The translations under genes and the position numbers were made by a program. A stretch of 15,769 nucleotides of DNA from CAYFUF01 sp964394795. Lineage in GTDB: Bacteria > Bacillota > Clostridia > Tissierellales > Peptoniphilaceae. Each line of letters opens with the position of its first letter. Within the stretch, counting starts at the first letter, position 1. Under the pieces are notes generated by a model. It saw only the letters and a program-made list of their open reading frames with translations. It made no database searches and was not told the origin of the DNA. The DNA is taken from NCBI GenBank assembly GCA_964394795.1, contig CAYMYX010000034.1:1-15769 (forward strand), given 5' to 3'. Shown here one piece after another: positions 14,296 through 15,769 of this stretch.

Positions 14296-14445
14296 CCCTT
14301 CATACTGGCCATCCTTCACACTAGTGAAATCCATACCTTCAATTTCCGTCTCGGCTGTCTGTTGCCCAATCTGTTGCACAACAATAAATCCTATAGCGAA
14401 AACCAATAGGACTCCACCTATCAAAACCTTCCATCTTGTTTTCAT
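14296..14445 (-). CDS. N-terminal fragment of a membrane-anchored protein, possibly FMN-binding
   Basis: Fifty codons remain. A short basic start (MKTRWK) is followed by a hydrophobic segment (about 7-25, VLIGGVLLVFAIGFIVVQQ). The rest is polar and ends VKDGQYEG at the gap. The segment looks like an uncleaved anchor or signal peptide and has no lipobox cysteine. DGxYxG right after the anchor is how many extracytoplasmic FMN-binding-domain proteins begin, but the domain itself is lost, so this is only a suggestion. GGGGGAG precedes the ATG. The promoter region carries a sharp dyad at 14473-14488. Confidence 0.6.
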
Positions 14446-14472
14446 CTCACTCCCCCTAATAAGTATGTATGC

Positions 14473-14492
14473 ATTCGGCTTGCCGAATTATA
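14473..14492 (-). promoter_or_regulatory. Perfect dyad ATTCGGC-TT-GCCGAAT at a minus-strand promoter
   Basis: 7-bp perfect arms (14473-14479, 14482-14488) overlap by 2 bases a TATAAT -10 read on minus (14492-14487). The -35 is weak. The position suggests a repressor operator for the membrane-anchored gene starting at 14445. Confidence 0.55.
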
Positions 14493-14594
14493 TATCACTC
14501 ATGTTAAGATGGCATTGGTTTATTGTAAAATTACGGCTTTACTGCCTTAACACCCACTAGGCTTATTCTCTCAGCTAATAGCTCAATTAATCGA

Positions 14595-14600
14595 TATAAT
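14595..14600 (+). promoter_or_regulatory. Candidate -10 of trmB
   Basis: TATAAT 60 bases before the trmB start. I see no convincing -35. A small GGTTG/CAACC hairpin lies in the leader. Confidence 0.35.
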
Positions 14601-14659
14601 GGAAGAGATTGAAAGCCAAGGTTGTCGCAAGGCAACCCTAAGAACGAAAGGAGGACCCC

Positions 14660-15304
14660 ATGCGCTTACGGCACAAAGCTTGGGCCATCCCCGAACTAGA
14701 ACAAGACAACCGCATCTTCTTCGATCCTGTGGAGAATAAGGGCAACTGGGGCCATGTCTTCGGTAACGATAATCCCATACACCTAGAGATTGGATCGGGT
14801 TGGGGCAAGTTTGCGCTGACCACCGCAACGGAGAATCCGGATATCAATATGATTGCGTTAGAAAGAGACGCTAATGTGCTCGTTTACGCGGCACGGGACT
14901 TTCGGGAGGCTGACCTGCCTAATCTTGTTGGTCTACGAACCATCGCGGAAAGGTTGACCGAGTTTTTTGACGAGGGTGAACTGGATCGAATCGTGTTGAA
15001 TTTTTCAAATCCATGGCCCGCGAATCGACACGCCAAGAGACGGTTAACCCACCCTAGATTTTTGGCCATGTACGAGACACTGCTCAAAGTCGGCGGTGAA
15101 GTGCATTTCAAGACGGACGGTGAGGATTTCTTCCGGCAATCGGTGAGATATTTGGAGGCAAGCCCCTTCGATATAATAGAAGTTGACGAGGATGTCGCAG
15201 CAGACAAGCCGGGAAATGTCATGACGGAATATGAAGAAAAGTGGCGGAACCAAGGCGTTCCGATTAAGTACTTAAGAGCAAAGTTGGGAAGCGATGAGGT
15301 GTAG
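14660..15304 (+). CDS. trmB: tRNA (guanine-N7-)-methyltransferase
   Basis: Methylates G46 in the tRNA variable loop using SAM. At 214 residues it has the normal length. Seen: the SAM-binding HLEIGSGWGKF (41-51), the family block LNFSNPWPANRHAKRRLTHP (about 113-132), and the C-terminal TEYEEKWRNQGVPIKYLRAK. The usual D of the SDPW motif is N117 here, a change I believe also occurs in other clostridial members. AAAGGAGG sits 7 bases before ATG 14660. It is followed after 50 bases by the hexapeptide-repeat gene, with a GC-rich hairpin between them. Confidence 0.95.
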   Translation: MRLRHKAWAIPELEQDNRIFFDPVENKGNWGHVFGNDNPIHLEIGSGWGKFALTTATENPDINMIALERDANVLVYAARDFREADLPNLVGLRTIAERLTEFFDEGELDRIVLNFSNPWPANRHAKRRLTHPRFLAMYETLLKVGGEVHFKTDGEDFFRQSVRYLEASPFDIIEVDEDVAADKPGNVMTEYEEKWRNQGVPIKYLRAKLGSDEV

Positions 15305-15354
15305 GTGGCGAGGGGATGGCCCCCGTCCTCACCTTACATAGAGAAAGGAAGATT

Positions 15355-15769
15355 ATGGAAGAGAGAAGAATAGCGAGTTCGGCTAGGCTGCTTGGCAATA
15401 TAAAGATAAGACACCCCAAGTGGCTGAGTCAGCCTATCTGTTCGAGACCGCTGAAGTCACAGGTGATGTCATCATCGGCGAAAACTGCCGGATAGCCTCA
15501 GGCGTGAAGATTATTGGCGACAGCCATGGTCCAGTACGCATCGGCAACAACGTCCAAATCTTGGAAAACTCGGTCCTCCACCTCCTTCCCGACAATGAGC
15601 TGATCATCGAGGACGACGTCACCATCGGTCCCGGCTGCATGATTCACGGCACCACCATTGGCCGGTCCAGCGTCATCGAATCGGGGGCCATCCTCTGCGA
15701 CAACAGCAAACTCGGCGAAAACACCTTGGTGAAGGCCGGCAGCCTCATCCCTCAGCGGAAGGAGTTTGA
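15355..15769 (+). pseudogene. Gamma-carbonic-anhydrase-like hexapeptide-repeat protein, apparent 5' frameshift, 3' end off window
   Basis: From 15411 the frame reads TPQVAESAYLFETAEVTGDV and continues as left-handed beta-helix repeats to the window end without a stop. The only start with a ribosome binding site (AAAGGAAG, ATG 15355) is in another frame, MEERRIASSARLLGNIK. One missing A in the run at 15402-15404 would join the two as ...LLGNIKDKTPQVAESAYLF. This is a true frameshift or an assembly error. A GTG at 15420 is in frame but lacks a Shine-Dalgarno. Of the three zinc-ligand histidines of gamma-carbonic anhydrases, SVLH and MIHG keep theirs but GHGA is GPGC, so classic activity is doubtful. 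An acyltransferase or non-catalytic member is possible. Confidence 0.65.

Noticed and set aside
15304..15337. Terminator between trmB and the hexapeptide gene
   Set aside because: A GC-rich hairpin (GAGGGG/CCCC..CCTC) is present but no T run follows.

Overview
The window looks like chromosomal DNA of a Bacillota (Firmicutes) bacterium of moderate GC. The grounds are strong AGGAGG-type ribosome binding sites, a T-box leader in front of argG, a glycine decarboxylase split into two subunits (gcvPA/gcvPB), clean intrinsic terminators and TTGACA/TATAAT promoters. I cannot name the genus. It is a draft assembly with three N runs (695-704, 1661-1670, 14196-14295). The two short ones interrupt one gene, and their N counts do not preserve its reading frame.

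Layout. Positions 1-2267 (minus) hold most of a large PLD-nuclease/SF2-helicase/DUF3427 protein that runs off the left edge. Behind its start lies a 534-base gene-free stretch. It contains a GC-rich inverted repeat (2353-2389) and an array of five 35-nt dyads on a 52-bp period (2423-2717). This array is the least explained structure in the window. Next come a small rhodanese (2802-3128, minus) and the arginine operon argG-argH (5955-3270, minus), controlled by a T-box leader. A GNAT acetyltransferase remnant separates this operon from the divergent glycine cleavage operon gcvT-gcvH-gcvPA-gcvPB (6730-11093, plus). That operon has a structured leader that I do not recognise as a known riboswitch, and a GNRA hairpin lies between the gcvH Shine-Dalgarno and its start codon.

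A small P-loop kinase (minus) sits divergently to an arsenic-type cluster: ArsR repressor, DUF318/ArsP permease, CxxC thioredoxin-like protein and LMW-phosphatase-type arsenate reductase (11936-14014). That cluster ends in a terminator shared with a gap-broken, membrane-anchored gene on the minus strand. The right end holds trmB and a hexapeptide-repeat (gamma-carbonic-anhydrase-like) gene. The latter appears frameshifted near its start, has lost a metal-ligand histidine, and runs off the right edge.

How the parts work together. ArgG and ArgH carry out the last two steps of arginine synthesis. GcvT, GcvH and GcvPA/PB form the glycine cleavage system without its L-protein, which is not in this window. 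ArsR, permease, thioredoxin-like protein and ArsC form an inducible detoxification unit of sensing, reduction and export. The window has no tRNA, rRNA, insertion sequence or CRISPR array that I can support.
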